Shown piece by piece: positions 19,970 to 28,762 of a stretch of DNA of 64,000 nt (the first letter of the stretch is position 1; the number at the start of each line of letters is the position of its first letter). Below the pieces are notes generated by a model. That model searched no databases. It had not been told where the DNA came from and was given only the letters and a program-made list of their open reading frames with translations. The DNA comes from Halorientalis pallida (lineage in GTDB: Archaea; Halobacteriota; Halobacteria; Halobacteriales; Haloarculaceae). The DNA lies in NCBI RefSeq assembly GCF_004118325.1, contig NZ_RDFA01000010.1, forward strand, positions 1 through 64,000, given 5' to 3'. Made by a program: the position numbers and the translations under genes.

Positions 19970-21203
19970 CGACACGACCGACGACGAGGGGGCAGCGACC
20001 GACGGCGACCCGTCGGCCGGGCGTTCGGACGGGCTTCGGGCCCGGTTCGACCGCTGGGTCGCGACTCGACCGACGCTCGGTGCGACGTTGTTGACGCTGG
20101 GGAGTGCCGTCCTGGGCTGGCGCGTCCTCGCCCAGTTGTCGGCGGTCCCGCTCGGGCGCATCACGCCGGTGGGCGTCGCCGGCGCGACGGCACCGTTCGT
20201 CGCCGTCGTTCTCGGACTGTTCGTCCTCGCCAGGCCCGAGAAGACCCGGAACGCCGGCGGCGTCGGGTTCGGGCTGGTCGGGTTCACCTTCGCCGGCCTC
20301 CTGCTCTCGGGCGTTCCCTTCGCCCACCCGGAACTGGCGTTCACGGGGTTCGTGATCGGTGGGATCGGCGCTGTGATCTGTCTCGCCTGGGATCACGACA
20401 GTACCGTCCGCATCGAGCGGGGCCCGGTGTTCCGTGCTGGCCGCGCCGCGCTGGTCTGTGGCCTCGTGCTGGCGCTGGCCTTCACGGCCGCACCAGCCGT
20501 CTCCGGTGACACGTTCCCCGCCCAGTCGGACACGCTGGACGGGTTCGTAGTCAGCCAGTCCTCGCTGGACTCGGGGATGTACAGCTACCAGACCGACTGT
20601 GACACCGACCCCGGCTTCGCCATCGGCGGCGAGGACTGCATCGACATCACCGTCGACAGCACGAGTCAGGAGAACATCGACCGGGCCGCGCGCCAGCAAC
20701 TCGACAGCACGAGCGTCGCGGACGTGGACATCAACGACTTCCTCATCTACGAGAACCTCTTTACCGACCTGCGTGGCGGCAAGAACGTCTACTTCGAGCT
20801 GACGGCCTCACAGGCCGTCGCGTCGAGTGAGACCGACGACGGCCGCGCTATCGACGTGTACATCTCGGAGTTCCGATCGGAGAAACTGACCGCCCGACTG
20901 GACCTGATCGAGTTCCCCGGGACGCCGGGCATTCCGGCGGACAACATCGCCTACTGGAGCTGTACGCCCCAAAACGACAGCGGCTTCGGGACGATCAACG
21001 ACATTCGGCTCGGACTGGACACTAACCCGCGGCTGACCGACGGCCGCGACGTCTCCCTGCTGGCCCACCAGCTCGGCAGTTCCGAGACGGTGCTGACCGA
21101 CTTCAAACTCGAGATCGGCGCCGAACTGGGGAACAACACCGGGGTCCGCGAGCCGATTCCGGCCGACGACGGACCGACCACCCCGCCGTCGAACTGCCTG
21201 TGA
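19959..21203 (+). CDS. DUF6114-like membrane domain with large C-terminal ectodomain
   Basis: The protein has 414 residues. After an acidic N-terminus, the block FDRWVATRPTLG leads into four helices (about residues 35-140) that follow the DUF6114 layout and end CLAWDHD. A fifth hydrophobic segment (about 160-180, ending PAVSG) then delivers a polar domain of about 230 residues with cysteines in TDCDTD, GEDCID, YWSCTP and the terminal SNCL. The ectodomain is beta-rich and reminiscent in style of the DUF6230-like proteins. It starts within the previous gene and its stop overlaps the next start (GTGA). A fusion of membrane partner and secreted domain is the simplest reading. Confidence 0.7.
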   Translation: MARDDTTDDEGAATDGDPSAGRSDGLRARFDRWVATRPTLGATLLTLGSAVLGWRVLAQLSAVPLGRITPVGVAGATAPFVAVVLGLFVLARPEKTRNAGGVGFGLVGFTFAGLLLSGVPFAHPELAFTGFVIGGIGAVICLAWDHDSTVRIERGPVFRAGRAALVCGLVLALAFTAAPAVSGDTFPAQSDTLDGFVVSQSSLDSGMYSYQTDCDTDPGFAIGGEDCIDITVDSTSQENIDRAARQQLDSTSVADVDINDFLIYENLFTDLRGGKNVYFELTASQAVASSETDDGRAIDVYISEFRSEKLTARLDLIEFPGTPGIPADNIAYWSCTPQNDSGFGTINDIRLGLDTNPRLTDGRDVSLLAHQLGSSETVLTDFKLEIGAELGNNTGVREPIPADDGPTTPPSNCL

Positions 21204-21661
21204 CACCCGACGGCTCGGAACTCGATGGCTCCGACGGCGTTTTGACCGCCGCGGACGACGACGCCGACGTGGAGACGATCACGTTCGCCGAGTGGCGCCG
21301 TGCCCGGCCGTTCGCCGGCGCCGTCCTGCTCGTCGCCGGCGGGTTACTCGTCGCCTGGCCGTCGCTGCAGGTCGTGTTGAGCACACAGCCGTTCGACGCG
21401 TATCCGACCTCCAGCCTCGGCACGCTCGTCGGCGCGGGCATCGTCTTCGTGGGTGTGGCGGCGCTGCTGCGGCCCGAGCGGGCGCGGGCACTCGGCGTCG
21501 CGGGGCTCGTCCTCGCGTCGCTCTCCTTCCTGGTCGCCTTCGGCGGCTACGTGATCGGCATGCTGGTGGCCAGTGCGGGTGGGATCCTCTGTTTCGCCTG
21601 GCGACCGACCGAGGAGTACGAGCGGCTGATTCTGGACGCGGAGAGCGAAGAAGAGACGTAG
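21200..21661 (+). CDS. DUF6114-like four-helix membrane protein, copy 5
   Basis: The protein has 153 residues. The EWRRARPFAGAV block precedes four transmembrane segments ending CFAW, the DUF6114 pattern. The N-terminus is acidic (DDDAD). The GTG start lies in a four-base overlap with the upstream stop. It is the third gene of the second DUF6230/DUF6114 operon. The function is unknown. Confidence 0.72.
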   Translation: MTPDGSELDGSDGVLTAADDDADVETITFAEWRRARPFAGAVLLVAGGLLVAWPSLQVVLSTQPFDAYPTSSLGTLVGAGIVFVGVAALLRPERARALGVAGLVLASLSFLVAFGGYVIGMLVASAGGILCFAWRPTEEYERLILDAESEEET

Positions 21662-21662
21662 C

Positions 21663-22016
21663 TCAGCGGCCGAGTTTCTCGCGGCTGATCTTGACGCCGC
21701 GGGGCGTGATGATGATCTGATCCTCGTCTTTCTGGACGATGTCGCCACCGACGCCGCGGGCGACCTGCTGGAGTTCGTCGGTGATCTGCTCCATCGTGCG
21801 GTCCTGGGTCGTGTGCCGCGTGATGTCCGCGATGACGATGTCGCCGGCGTACACCGCGTCCTTGATGTCGATGACGTCTTGCTTCTCGCTGATCTTGGCG
21901 ATGTGGAGCTGGTAGTCCGCCTGTGCCTCGGGTGCCTGGACGCCGTCGAGTTCGACGTAATCGTCGGTGCGACGCGTCGCCCCCGACTCACCCAGGAGTT
22001 TGTTCATGAAGCCCAT
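21663..22016 (-). CDS. sepF: Cell division protein SepF
   Basis: The protein has 117 residues from MGFMNKLLG, the amphipathic membrane-targeting helix typical of SepF. The body has the conserved block EISEKQDVIDIKDAV (here IAKISEKQDV), GDIVIADITR and GGDIVQKDEDQIIITP. Archaeal SepF anchors FtsZ to the membrane. A TATA core on this strand at about 22035-22045 sits about 25 bp before the ATG, supporting this start (leaderless) over the upstream codons. Confidence 0.92.
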   Translation of the reverse strand: MGFMNKLLGESGATRRTDDYVELDGVQAPEAQADYQLHIAKISEKQDVIDIKDAVYAGDIVIADITRHTTQDRTMEQITDELQQVARGVGGDIVQKDEDQIIITPRGVKISREKLGR

Positions 22017-22033
22017 ACCCTCGAAAGTGGCTC

Positions 22034-22046
22034 CCAAAAGTATAGG
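22034..22046 (-). promoter_or_regulatory. sepF TATA box
   Basis: On the minus strand the sequence reads CCCTATACTTTTG, a good archaeal TATA element about 20-28 bp upstream of the sepF ATG. Confidence 0.55.
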
Positions 22047-22164
22047 GTTTTCGTCAGACATACGTACGCGAACTAGCATTTCCGGCCGTCTGGGCCGTTA
22101 GACCGGCAAAACGTCGGTTCCGGTCGTCGGTCACTCGTCAGACGGGACGGGGCTCGACCGCCAC

Positions 22165-22659
22165 TCAGACTGAGAATTCGTAGAGGTCGTCGCCGACGTG
22201 GTGGATGCTGTCGACGACTTTGCCTTCGTCGCCGACCATGTCGTCGCCATCGGTGCGGGCCCGGCCGACGGCCAGGACCTTCCCGTGGTTCTCCTCGGCG
22301 ATGGCGACCAGATCGCCCGCCTCGATGCTGGAATCGGCCTCGGTGATCCCCGGGCGCATCACGTCGGCACCGTCGCTGACGAACGAGATCGCGCCGGCGT
22401 CGACCGTGACGACGTTGCGTTCGGGCGGGTACTCGTTCGCGCCGCGGACGGTCAGGAACGGCTCTTGCTCGCCGCGCTCGTCTTCGATGTAGACGACCGC
22501 GGGTTCGCCGTCGACCAGCACGAGGTCGTAGTCGGTCCCCTCCAGCTCGACCATCTCGTGGGTGTCGGCGTCCATGGTGACGCCGAGTTTCGCCTCCAGT
22601 GCCGACTCCAACTCGTCCACCGCGTCGGCACGGAGGTGGTGCCGTGATTTCACCTGCAT
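22165..22659 (-). CDS. PUA-domain RNA-binding protein (archaeal MCT-1-like)
   Basis: The protein has 164 residues from MQVKSRHHLR. The N-terminal half resembles the pre-PUA domain; the C-terminal half (about residues 80-155) is a PUA domain with TVDAGAISFVSDGADVMRPGI and KVLAVGRA. Eukaryotic homologues (MCT-1/Tma20) act in translation re-initiation and ribosome recycling; an archaeal ribosome role is inferred. In-frame ATG codons further upstream exist but are not conserved in style. Confidence 0.85.
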   Translation of the reverse strand: MQVKSRHHLRADAVDELESALEAKLGVTMDADTHEMVELEGTDYDLVLVDGEPAVVYIEDERGEQEPFLTVRGANEYPPERNVVTVDAGAISFVSDGADVMRPGITEADSSIEAGDLVAIAEENHGKVLAVGRARTDGDDMVGDEGKVVDSIHHVGDDLYEFSV

Positions 22660-22711
22660 ACACCCCACGTCGCCCGCTCGCCGCATAAATCGCCCGCTCT
22701 CCCCGCCACGG

Positions 22712-22725
22712 TTATCATGCATGAT
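22712..22725. promoter_or_regulatory. Perfect 14-bp palindrome between divergent genes
   Basis: TATCATGCATGATA is a perfect palindrome in the divergent region between the PUA gene and the small DUF7511-like gene; a TATA-like CCTTTTATTTG (about 22740-22750) for the rightward gene lies 15 bp away. It may be an operator. Confidence 0.4.
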
Positions 22726-22870
22726 ATTGGGTAGCAAAGCCTTTTATTTGTCTTGCGGGTAGGTAAAATTGGATGGCACGCTGGTCGCAATCGGGTTACG
22801 TCGGGCGAGCACGGAGCGTCGTGGTGGACGGAGCGCCGACCAGAAACTGTGTCACCGAGGTGAGCCAGGA

Positions 22871-23071
22871 ATGAGTGTCGTCGATAGAGCCGCACAAACC
22901 GACGAGGGCCAGTTCGACCGACTACCGGAGTTCGAGTTGGAGTGTATGTACGACGACTGGGACGAGCCCACGGAAGTGACGATCTTCTCGACCGCCGACG
23001 AGGACAGTCTCTACACGGCCTGGCTCACGGCGGACCGGGACCACGCCGTGTCGCTCGCTGAGCTGCGGTGA
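22871..23071 (+). CDS. Small DUF7511-like protein
   Basis: The protein has 66 residues from MSVVDRA. The core LECMYDDWDEPTEVTIFS then LYTAWLTADRDHAVSL matches a haloarchaeal small-protein family I recall as DUF7511 (name from memory). Highly acidic and probably cytoplasmic. The function is unknown. Confidence 0.7.
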   Translation: MSVVDRAAQTDEGQFDRLPEFELECMYDDWDEPTEVTIFSTADEDSLYTAWLTADRDHAVSLAELR

Positions 23072-23136
23072 GCGTTCGTCGCGGCGACTTTTCCCACTCG
23101 AAAAGGGCTAAGTACTCACCGGCCGAACGGTGGTGC

Positions 23137-23439
23137 ATGTGGGGTTCCCGGCGAAACCGGGACGGCGCGCAGGTCACCTGCATCGCCTGCGGTGACTCGG
23201 TCGCCCGGAGTGACGCACGCGAGTACGACAAACACGGCGACCGCTGGAACCGCGAGGACAAGGAGTTCGAGTTCCTCTGTAAACACTGTTATCGCGATCT
23301 CTGTCACCAGCCACGCGACGGACTGGAGTCGCTGCTCGTCGAGAGCCGCGCCGGCACCTGCGACCGGGACGAGTTCATCGCGACCTTCTACGACCTGCTG
23401 GCCGACCGCGGTGATTCTCCGGAAGGCCGGGAGTCCTAG
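23137..23439 (+). CDS. Small zinc-finger protein (DUF7562-like)
   Basis: The protein has 100 residues from MWGSRRNRD. Two CxxC knuckles, CIAC (residues about 16-19) and CKHC (about 47-50), with a nearby Cys/His (RDLCHQ) point to a treble-clef-type zinc site. The family is haloarchaeal; DUF7562 is my recollection. It may bind nucleic acid or a partner protein; that is an inference. Confidence 0.72.
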   Translation: MWGSRRNRDGAQVTCIACGDSVARSDAREYDKHGDRWNREDKEFEFLCKHCYRDLCHQPRDGLESLLVESRAGTCDRDEFIATFYDLLADRGDSPEGRES

Positions 23440-23486
23440 CGACGGGCGTCGACACGCCTAACTACCGGGTCCCCCTACCAGGCCCC

Positions 23487-24791
23487 ATGAGCGACCAAGC
23501 AGAGGCCGGGACAGCGGCCGGCCAGGGCCCCGTCGAGATCGACGAGGAGCTGGCCCGCCACCTCGCCAACAAGCGCGAGGAGCTGTTCGAGAAGTTCGAC
23601 ATCCGCGACGACTTCCCACCCGCCGTCCGCCAGGAGGCCGAGGAACTGACCGACGACGTGCAAAGCGAGGTCGAGGCCGAACTCGACGACAGGCAGGACC
23701 TCCGGGAGATGACCACCTGGACGACCGACCCCGTCGACGCCCAGGACTTCGACGACGCCATCTCCATCGAGGTCGAAGACGACGAGATCGTCCTGTGGGT
23801 CCACATCGCCGACGTGACCCACTACGTCAACCCCGAGACCGAGATGTGGTCGGAAGCGCTCAAGCGGGCCAACACCGTCTACCTGCCCGCCTACACGATC
23901 CACATGCTCCCGCCGGTCCTGGCCGAGACCGTCTGTTCGCTGGTCCCCCACGAGGACCGCCTGGCCCACACCGTCGAGATGCATCTGGACCCCGACACCC
24001 TCTCCTACGAGACCATCGACATCTACAAGTCCGTCATCCGCAGCGACGCTCGCCTCACCTATGCGCAGGCAGAGTCCCTGCTCGACGACCCGTCGAGTGC
24101 CGACGACCTGCTGGAAGACCCCGACGTCGACCTCGCCACGAAGTGCGAGCAGGTGTGGGACCTGGCCGACCGACTCCACGAACAGCGCAAGGAGGACGGC
24201 TCGCTCGTCCTCAACCCCCGCCGGGACCGCGCCCACACCATCATCGAGGAGTGTATGCTGAAGGCCAACAAGGCAGTCACACACACGCTCCAGTGGGATC
24301 GCGGTCTCGAAGCGATGTACCGGGTCCACCCACAGCCCACTCCCGACCAGTGGAACGAGGCACTGCAGGAGATCCAGGACCTGAACGGCGTCTCGGTGTC
24401 GGCAAGCCACGAGGACCCCCGCAAGGCCGTCAACGAGACCCTCGAAGAGGCTCCCGAACGCCAACTCAACCAGATCCAGCGCGCGGTGATGAAGGTCATG
24501 CCCCGCGCGAAGTACATGAGCGACCCCTTCGGCGGCCACCACGCGCTGAATTTCGAGATCTACGGCCACTTCACCAGCCCCATTCGCCGGCTCTCGGACC
24601 TGGTGAACCACTGGATCGTCTACACCGACGAGGTGGTCGCCGACCTCGGGGATCTCTGTTCGCACGCCTCCGACAAACAGAAAGACGCCGAACAGTGCGA
24701 ACGCGAGTACCGCCAGTTCCTCGAAGAGGTCGGACTCGACCCCGCGGCGGTCAACAACCGCGGCGTCGAAGTCGTCGACGAGGACGACTGA
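23487..24791 (+). CDS. RNase R/II family exoribonuclease (RNB domain)
   Basis: The protein has 434 residues, much shorter than bacterial RNase R because cold-shock and S1 domains are absent. The RNB catalytic block TTDPVDAQDFDDAIS holds the metal-binding aspartates, and the C-terminal part has the family's HHALNFEIYGHFTSPIRR block. It degrades RNA from the 3' end; this is the stand-alone RNB form found in haloarchaea. It has its own short upstream region. Confidence 0.92.
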   Translation: MSDQAEAGTAAGQGPVEIDEELARHLANKREELFEKFDIRDDFPPAVRQEAEELTDDVQSEVEAELDDRQDLREMTTWTTDPVDAQDFDDAISIEVEDDEIVLWVHIADVTHYVNPETEMWSEALKRANTVYLPAYTIHMLPPVLAETVCSLVPHEDRLAHTVEMHLDPDTLSYETIDIYKSVIRSDARLTYAQAESLLDDPSSADDLLEDPDVDLATKCEQVWDLADRLHEQRKEDGSLVLNPRRDRAHTIIEECMLKANKAVTHTLQWDRGLEAMYRVHPQPTPDQWNEALQEIQDLNGVSVSASHEDPRKAVNETLEEAPERQLNQIQRAVMKVMPRAKYMSDPFGGHHALNFEIYGHFTSPIRRLSDLVNHWIVYTDEVVADLGDLCSHASDKQKDAEQCEREYRQFLEEVGLDPAAVNNRGVEVVDEDD

Positions 24792-24902
24792 TCCGGCCGA
24801 CCGCTGGTATCCAGCGCGACTGCGACCGCGCGAGAACGGGCCATCCACTGCCGGGAGACACTATCCAGTGGTCAGATAACTAAATTGTAGTCTCCCGTAG
24901 AC

Positions 24903-24918
24903 GAAAATTAATTACGCG
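24903..24918 (+). promoter_or_regulatory. TATA element of the methyltransferase gene
   Basis: GAAAATTAATTACGCG is a clear A/T core about 30 bp upstream of the ATG at 24941. Its spacing favours that start over the in-frame ATG at 24956. Confidence 0.5.
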
Positions 24919-24940
24919 CGGCCGTGAGTGGACAGTCGTC

Positions 24941-25795
24941 ATGGGGACGAGTAGCATGGGGGTTTCGCGGATCGAGGAGTACTACACGGAGAGTCACTTC
25001 GACTACAAGTTGCTCTGGGCGCTGGAGGACAGCCACGGCCTCCACGCGGGATACCACGACGGGCGCGACCAGTCACACGCCGAGGCTATCGAGAACATGA
25101 ACCGGGAACTGGCCGAGCGGGCGGGAATCGGCCCGGACGATCACGTCCTCGACTGTGGCTGTGGCGTCGGCGGGAGCAGCGTCTGGCTGGCGACCGAACG
25201 GGGCGCGACGGTCACGGGCGTCGACATCGTCCCGCTACAGCTCCGAGAGGCTCGCAAACTGGCCGCCGAGGAGGGTGTCGAGGACCGCGCCACGTTCACG
25301 CGCGGGGACTTCACCGACCTGCCGCTGGCCGACGACTCGGTCGACGTGGTCTGGGGTATCGAGGCGATCTGCCACGCCGAGGACAAAGCCGAATTCGTCG
25401 CGGAGGCCGCGCGGGTCCTCCGGCCGGACGGACGCCTGATCGTCGCCGACGGGTTCCGCGCGGTCGATGCGATGACGCCCGGCGAGCGCGAGTCGATGAA
25501 CGTGTGGCTCGACGGCTGGGCGGTACCGAACCTGGCGACGCTCGCCGGCTTCGGTGCGGCGCTTTCCGAAGCCGGTTTCGAGGCCGTCGAGACCGTCGAC
25601 GAGACAGAGCAGGTACTGCCGTCCTCGCGGCGACTCTACTGGGCCAGCCGACTCCTCCAGCCGTTCGGCCGCGTCGCGAGCGCGGTCGGCCTGCGCAACG
25701 AGACTCAGGCGGACAACCGGCGTGCCGCCCGCTACCAGCACGAGACGCTCACGGACGGGCTCTGGCAGTACGGTATCGTCTCGGCAAAACGGTAG
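24941..25795 (+). CDS. SAM-dependent methyltransferase (sterol/tocopherol C-methyltransferase-like)
   Basis: The protein has 284 residues. SAM-binding motif I is VLDCGCGVGGSSVWLA; later motifs DVVWGIEAICHAEDK and RVLRPDGRLIVADGF fit class I enzymes of the tocopherol/sterol methyltransferase type, as does the start (YYTESHFDYKLLW). A prenylated quinone or carotenoid-like substrate is plausible because a GGR-family reductase is encoded nearby, but this is an inference. Confidence 0.85.
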   Translation: MGTSSMGVSRIEEYYTESHFDYKLLWALEDSHGLHAGYHDGRDQSHAEAIENMNRELAERAGIGPDDHVLDCGCGVGGSSVWLATERGATVTGVDIVPLQLREARKLAAEEGVEDRATFTRGDFTDLPLADDSVDVVWGIEAICHAEDKAEFVAEAARVLRPDGRLIVADGFRAVDAMTPGERESMNVWLDGWAVPNLATLAGFGAALSEAGFEAVETVDETEQVLPSSRRLYWASRLLQPFGRVASAVGLRNETQADNRRAARYQHETLTDGLWQYGIVSAKR

Positions 25796-25801
25796 AACCG
25801 A

Positions 25802-26194
25802 TCAGACGTTATCGGGGGTTTCGGCGTCGTCTTCGACGGAGCGTTTCATCGAATCGCGGCGGCTCTTGGCGTCGCGACCCGTACACTCCTCGAGGAAGTC
25901 GTTTTTCGCGTCGACCGCGTCGGCCGCGGCGTCGGCTTTCCCCTCTGCGATGACGTCCTCGGCGGGCCGCTCCACGAAGTCGACGCCCAGCTTGTCTTTC
26001 TTGCCGTCGTACTCGACGGTGCCAGCGGTGATACGGTCGAAGACCGGATTATCCGGATCTTCGACGACGTACAGGTCGCTGCCCTTGTACTCCTCGGTCC
26101 CCGATACCTCACCGAAGAAGTCCTCGATCTTGGCCTTCATGTCCGGTACTCGCTCTTCGAGGTGCTCGCCCCGACGCATCTTGTACTCCCGCAT
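25802..26194 (-). CDS. DUF5611-like haloarchaeal protein
   Basis: The protein has 130 residues. It starts MREYKMRRGEHLEER and has a beta-rich core (GSDLYVVEDPDNPVF, AGTVEYDGKKDKLGVDF) with a charged helical tail. I recall this as DUF5611, a family of unknown function conserved in Halobacteria. Convergent with the methyltransferase gene (6 bp apart). Confidence 0.75.
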   Translation of the reverse strand: MREYKMRRGEHLEERVPDMKAKIEDFFGEVSGTEEYKGSDLYVVEDPDNPVFDRITAGTVEYDGKKDKLGVDFVERPAEDVIAEGKADAAADAVDAKNDFLEECTGRDAKSRRDSMKRSVEDDAETPDNV

Positions 26195-26220
26195 GGAGGA
26201 AGGTTTGGACAGGGTTCGGT

Positions 26221-27153
26221 TTACTCTTTTCGCGTCGCGTCCTCCGCCCGATGAACGAGGCTCCCCCGCTGACAGGACGGGCAGAAGTCGCCGGCCCGCA
26301 GCGACGACTCCTCGACGAGCGTCGTGAACTCACACTCCGGACAGTAGAACTCGCCCTCCGGAACCGTGACCGTCGCGGCCCCCGCCGGCTCCACGTCGCT
26401 GTCGATCCGCTGGGTCAGGCTCTCGCCCGGCTCCCACTCCTCGCCGTCACCCTCGTCCTCCTCGGGCCAGTCGACCTCCGGCGCCTTCGCGGACTCCTCC
26501 TCGTAGCCGTACTCGTCGGGCCACTCCTCGGTCTCCGCGTCCTCGGCGGCCGGTTCCTCGCTGTCCCCGACCGCCTCCGTGGCAGCCCGTTCGATCGTCT
26601 CCGGGTCGGGTTCGTCCGCGGACGCGTCCTCTTCGGGCCACTCCCCGGGCTCGCGCTCGGGTTCCTCGTCGTCGAGGATGACTGCGCCGTCGTCCCCGGC
26701 GGTCGGCTCGTCGTCGACCTCGGTCTCGCCCGCGGTAGCGATGTCCGGTTCCGGCTCCGACTCCGGCTCCGTCGCCGGATCGGACCCGTCGTCCCCCGTC
26801 GCCGTGTCGGCACCGTCACCGCCGGCGTCGAGGAGTTCCGCGTCGTCTTCGGCCGCGCTCATGTCCGGACCGGGCGCCGGCCCGCTCCCGGTCTCGGCCG
26901 TTCCGGGCTCGTCCGGCGCCGGTTCGGGTGTCGCTTCCGGTGGCGATCCGGACTCGGCGCCGGCGTCGGTCTCACCCGAGGTCGCCAGCGAGGTCACCTC
27001 CTTGTTCTCCGAGACGACCCGCCGTTTGCCACACCGGTCACAGATTTCGACCTCTTCGATCGTAATGACGACTTCGCTACCCTGTTCCTCACGTTCCTCC
27101 TCGACCTCCGTCCCGCTGAACTTGTGCCCGAGTAGCGAACACTTGATAGCCAT
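26221..27153 (-). CDS. Acidic zinc-ribbon protein (DUF7093-like)
   Basis: The protein has 310 residues from MAIKCSLLGH. The N-terminus holds a small zinc motif (CDRCGKRR); a long central region (about residues 60-240) is extremely Asp/Glu/Pro-rich and likely disordered; the C-terminus is a second zinc ribbon (FYCPECEF ... DFCPSCQRG). The C-terminal Cys pattern resembles RNA- or transcription-related ribbons. I recall the family as DUF7093. The function is not known. Confidence 0.78.
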   Translation of the reverse strand: MAIKCSLLGHKFSGTEVEEEREEQGSEVVITIEEVEICDRCGKRRVVSENKEVTSLATSGETDAGAESGSPPEATPEPAPDEPGTAETGSGPAPGPDMSAAEDDAELLDAGGDGADTATGDDGSDPATEPESEPEPDIATAGETEVDDEPTAGDDGAVILDDEEPEREPGEWPEEDASADEPDPETIERAATEAVGDSEEPAAEDAETEEWPDEYGYEEESAKAPEVDWPEEDEGDGEEWEPGESLTQRIDSDVEPAGAATVTVPEGEFYCPECEFTTLVEESSLRAGDFCPSCQRGSLVHRAEDATRKE

Positions 27154-27330
27154 TGACACGATACTGGTCGCCCGCCAATCTTAAGCCTACTGCTTGGGTG
27201 TCTGACACCTGTCACTGCTTGCGAATCCCCGCCCCGGTGGTCGGGCCGCGTGTGACGGGTCGCCGGCACGTCTGCGCTGGGTCCCACGGCGTCTCGAAGT
27301 CTTAAGACCCACCCGGCCGAACGGTTTCGT

Positions 27331-27624
27331 ATGAGAGCCAAGCGGGAGTATCGCGACCGTGACGAGACGCAGGTCGCGGTGCTCGACGCTCTCGCGGACC
27401 GCCGCGACGACGGGATGACGGTGTTCGAACTCCGGTCTCGGGTGGACGCGGACATCGACGAACTGGAGACGGCCCTGGCGGACCTCAAGTCCGACGGACT
27501 CATCGAAGCCAGAGACGAGGACGACCGCACCGTCATCCTCCCGGAGGACCACGCTATCGGACAGTACGACCCCGACGAGGAGCCTTCCCTGCTCGATCGG
27601 ATTCGCTCCTGGCTCGGGCGCTGA
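27331..27624 (+). CDS. Winged-helix protein (DUF6432-like)
   Basis: The protein has 97 residues: VAVLDALADRRDDGMTVFELRSRV, a linker, then LETALADLKSDGLIEARDEDDRTVILPE, a winged-helix DNA-binding layout. The C-terminus is a short amphipathic helix (LLDRIRSWLG). DUF6432 is from memory. A transcriptional role is inferred from the fold. Confidence 0.75.
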   Translation: MRAKREYRDRDETQVAVLDALADRRDDGMTVFELRSRVDADIDELETALADLKSDGLIEARDEDDRTVILPEDHAIGQYDPDEEPSLLDRIRSWLGR

Positions 27625-27667
27625 CGAATCCGGCAATTTAACGCCGCCGAGCGTCCATCACCACACG

Positions 27668-28756
27668 ATGACTGTTCTCGAGGCCGTCCACGAGGCCCAC
27701 GGTGCGACCTTCCGCGAGCAGGGAGGTCGCCGCGTCGTCGATCACTACGGCCGCCCCGAGCGAACTCACGCGGCCGTCCGCCGCGTCGTCGGCGTCTGTG
27801 AGTTCGGCTACGGCGTCGTTACCGTCACCGGCGACGACCGCGTCGAGTTCGTCGACAACGCCGTCTCCAACCGCGTCCCGCCGACCGACGGACGGGGCGT
27901 CTACACCCTCCTGCTCGACCCGCAGGGATCGATTACGACCGACATGTACGTCTACAACGCCGGCGAGCGCCTGCTCGTGTTCACGCCGCCGGCCCGCGCC
28001 GAGCCCGTCGCCGAGGACTGGGCCGAGAAGACCTTCATCCAGGACGTGGCGATCGACGTCGCCACCGACGACTTCGCCACCTTCGGCGTCCACGGCCCCA
28101 AGGCCACCGAGAAGATCGCCAGCGTCCTCAACGGCGCGGCCTCGCCCGACGACCCCCTCGGGTTCGTCCGCGGGTCGATGGCCGACACCGGCGTCACCGT
28201 GATCCGCGACGACGGGCTGGCTGGCGAGGAAGGCTACACCGTCGTCTGTACCGCCGACGCCGCCGAAGACGTCTTCGACACCCTCGAAAATCGCGGGATG
28301 AACGCCGCCCCCTTCGGCTACCGCACCTGGGAGTCGCTCACGCTCGAGGCCGGTACGCCGCTTTTCGACACCGAACTCGAGGGCGAGATCCCAAACGTCG
28401 TCGGGGTCCGCAACGCACTGGACTTCGAGAAAGGCTGTTACGTCGGCCAGGAAGTGGTCTCCCGTGTCGAGAACCGCGGCCAGCCCAGTCGTCGCCTCGT
28501 CGGCCTCACCGCCGAGGCCGTCCCCGAGACCGGCGCGGCGGTCTTCGCCGGCGACAGCACGGCCGGCGAAGTTACCCGGGCCGTCGACAGTCCGACCTGC
28601 GAGGAACCCATCGCGCTGGCGCTGGTCGACTACGACACCGCGGGCGACCTCACGGTCAGAATCGACGGCGAGGAACGGGCCGCCACCGTCGTCGACCTGC
28701 CCTTCGTCGAGGGCTCCGACGAGTCCGCTCGACTCCCGACCTACCCCGAAACCTGA
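27668..28756 (+). CDS. YgfZ/GcvT-family folate-binding protein
   Basis: The protein has 362 residues. The key motif KGCYVGQEVVSRV (about residues 257-269) is the YgfZ signature with its conserved Cys. The fold is that of the glycine-cleavage T protein (GcvT), but the family acts in iron-sulfur cluster maintenance with tetrahydrofolate. Annotations such as aminomethyltransferase are common for these proteins; the Cys motif favours the YgfZ role. Confidence 0.85.
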   Translation: MTVLEAVHEAHGATFREQGGRRVVDHYGRPERTHAAVRRVVGVCEFGYGVVTVTGDDRVEFVDNAVSNRVPPTDGRGVYTLLLDPQGSITTDMYVYNAGERLLVFTPPARAEPVAEDWAEKTFIQDVAIDVATDDFATFGVHGPKATEKIASVLNGAASPDDPLGFVRGSMADTGVTVIRDDGLAGEEGYTVVCTADAAEDVFDTLENRGMNAAPFGYRTWESLTLEAGTPLFDTELEGEIPNVVGVRNALDFEKGCYVGQEVVSRVENRGQPSRRLVGLTAEAVPETGAAVFAGDSTAGEVTRAVDSPTCEEPIALALVDYDTAGDLTVRIDGEERAATVVDLPFVEGSDESARLPTYPET

Positions 28757-28762
28757 GCCGCC

